From Melastoma dodecandrum (lineage: Eukaryota > Streptophyta > Magnoliopsida > Myrtales > Melastomataceae): DNA of 64,000 nucleotides. The notes beneath the pieces are model-generated. The model had not been told where the DNA came from and searched no databases. It was given only the letters and a program-made list of their open reading frames with translations. The DNA lies in the NCBI GenBank assembly GCA_029817715.1, contig JARUPY010000465.1, positions 496,001-560,000 on the forward strand. The letters run 5' to 3'. Position 1 is the first letter of the stretch. Every line of letters begins with the position of its first letter. Shown here one piece after another: positions 62,346 through 64,000 of the stretch. The position numbers and the translations under genes were made by a program.

Positions 62346-64000
62346 ATGGATGAATTTTCCCCGCCACCGCCCTTCCACGGTGTCCTCCTCGGATTGATCT
62401 CATCGGTCTCTGTTCACCAGTACCTGCTCTTTGCCGTCGCCGCCGTCTTGGTTTTCCTCTACAACTTCCTCGAAATCCACTTCCTCCGCCTCTTGGCGTC
62501 TGGATTCCGCGGCGATCCTGTGACTCTCGTCTATAATGCCGCCTCTGAGGTCCACCGCTCTGTCGCCGCTGCATGTCGCGTTATCAATGGTAGGTACTCG
62601 CCCACCCCCTGGCTTCCCAGCTCTCACCTCCAGACCGCTTTCCTCAGCTTCTTTGGAAGGCCTCCAGATTTCAGTTATAAAAGGTAAGTGTTCAATTTCA
62701 CCGTTTGGAGGTAAATTTCTGTCGTGTTGCCTTTGTGCTTGGGATTGATGTGTTGTTTTGGTCAGAGAGCTTTTCCGCACCGTTGATGGAGGAACAATTG
62801 CCTTGGATTGGTTGAGGAATCGGGATGGTAATCACAAGAAATCTCTGATTTTCATGATCACGAACGATTGCATGTTCATTTTGTCCGATCTACTTCTTTT
62901 TGTGATCTATTTATTGATTGCTCATTTGCCACGCCTTCAGTTGGAGCAGTATCAGCAGTGGTGGATGAAGCTGGTGTTGCCGAAGATAGAACACCAATAT
63001 TGATTGTCATTCCTGGCTTGACAAGCGATTCTTCAGCTCCGGTAGGTCATGATAGTCCTAATTAGTTCTCATCCTGCTTTTGGATGATTTTGGATCTGTC
63101 ATCACAAATCTTGGCGTATCTTATTTGGGTATACAGGGCTCATTTTAATCCATGACATGCTGTAATTTATATGGGGCTTTCTTCTGTTCTAAATGGTTGT
63201 TCATTGGTATGTTGGGCAGTATATTAAACATATTGTCTTCAAGATGGCAAGCGGTGGCTGGAATGTTGTTGTTAGCAACCATCGTGGTCTGGGTGGCATA
63301 TCAGTCACTGTAAGCTCTTTTTTCCCATCGTTTTCCCTCTATGAAATAGCTACATTTGCTGGTCAGAAGAACTTTGCATATTTCTGTGGAGCCCCTAAAT
63401 TTTCACTCAGTTCTCTGGTGAAGTACTTGATATGGCTTCTGGATCATCTTGCTATTTCACTGGGGGGCTGACCTCTTTACTGTTTTCAATTACTTACCCT
63501 GCAGGGCTTTTTTTATCTCATTTAGTGCATTTGTGCGAGATTTCTGTAGTCTTTATTTGTCACAATGAAAAATGATCTGAAATTTCTCCTTCCGTTAATA
63601 TTTTATGTTGGAATATAGAGCCACACCTTTGGGTCCTCTTCCTTGGCTGATCATCCCTCCTCCCTGACTTCTTATGCATGAGCAGTCCGATACCTTCTAT
63701 AATGCTGGATGGACCGAAGATTTACGGAAAATTGTTGAATATCTACATCAGCGCTATTCTAAAGCTCCTCTATTTTTAGTTGGGACAAGCATCGGTGCTA
63801 ATATCCTGGTATGTTCCTTGAGTACACAGTACGTGTCATTTTGTCCTTCACTAGTAATGGGTGCTTATTCTCCCGTCCTTTTCTGTTTGAGAGCTGCCTG
63901 GGGGTACTTCACCAGGTAAAGCAATAGTAGCATTTAATAGCAAATGCTGAATTCAGATTATCTTTCTCCTTGCGAGTCTTGCCAGAGGAAGGATAGAGTT
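62346..64000 (+). CDS. EMB8-like alpha/beta-hydrolase (partial, runs off right edge)
   Basis: Five exons read: 62346-62683, 62766-62827, 62941-63041, 63220-63309, 63686-63808; 208 residues so far, with the rest beyond the window. An N-terminal hydrophobic segment (YLLFAVAAVLVFLYNFLEIHFL) anchors it to a membrane. It then reads WLPSSHLQTAFLSFFGRPPDFSYKR, ELFRTVDGGTIALDW, PILIVIPGLTSDSSAP (start of the hydrolase fold), NVVVSNHRGLGG (oxyanion-region HRG) and the nucleophile elbow GTSIGAN with the catalytic Ser. The Asp and His of the triad would lie further right. These match embryogenesis-associated EMB8/ABHD1-3 proteins, which in animals include phospholipases; the plant substrate is unknown. 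The next exon is not identifiable between 63,809 and 64,000. Confidence 0.88.

Overview
This window is nuclear DNA from a flowering plant, most likely a core eudicot. The evidence is GT-AG introns of roughly 70-950 bp, a TIR-NBS-LRR immune receptor (a class absent from grasses), chloroplast-targeted ferredoxin and plant-only families (SnRK2, MLO, COBRA-like, WEB, SPARK-type receptor kinase). A rosid fits the protein sequences, but I cannot fix the species without a search. Coding regions are GC-richer than the AT-rich spacers. No tRNA, rRNA, CRISPR or bacterial-type feature was seen.

Layout. 1-1,100: probable leader/first intron of a minus-strand gene lying off the left edge. 1,767-2,477: decayed processed pseudogene of the light-harvesting protein Lhcb4 (CP29). 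2,764-3,826 (-): 3-hydroxyisobutyrate dehydrogenase-like reductase. 3,899-7,981 (-): complete five-exon TIR-NBS-LRR receptor, head-to-head with 8,858-15,369 (+): 20-exon importin beta (IMB4 type) carrying two U12-type introns. 15,967-21,052 (+): membralin. 22,520-24,490 (-): intronless SPARK receptor-like kinase. 24,828-30,072 (-): T-complex protein 11 family protein that seems to lack a conserved internal segment. 31,434-32,154 (-): CMC4, a Cx9C mitochondrial intermembrane-space protein. 33,817-35,584 (+): COBRA-like GPI-anchored wall protein. 36,500-37,900: repeat-rich spacer with a NYN-nuclease-like fragment. 37,915-39,785 (-): bZIP protein with a 5'-UTR intron. 42,211-44,524 (-): MRS2-type Mg2+ transporter. 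45,940-48,973 (+): 15-exon MLO protein, tail-to-tail with 49,208-49,633 (-): photosynthetic ferredoxin with a G-box promoter. 50,572-53,882 (-): TM9/EMP70 Golgi protein, head-to-head with 54,960-56,810 (+): SnRK2 kinase. 57,248-57,901 (-): WEB-family coiled-coil protein. 59,026-59,630: inverted-repeat transposable element with internal tandem repeats and a SINE-like insert. 59,894-61,639 (+): CCDC47-type ER protein. 62,346 to the right edge (+): EMB8-like alpha/beta hydrolase, incomplete.

The genes do not form one pathway; this is an ordinary gene-dense euchromatic stretch. Several act in the endomembrane system (membralin, CCDC47, TM9, COBRA-like, MLO) and several in signalling or defence (TNL, RLK, MLO, SnRK2), which I regard as chance. 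All exon borders were read by eye from splice signals and by keeping frame; the coding length of every complete gene sums to a multiple of three. The most unusual signals are the paired U12-type introns in the importin gene, the Lhcb4 retropseudogene, the shortened TCP11 protein and the composite inverted-repeat element.
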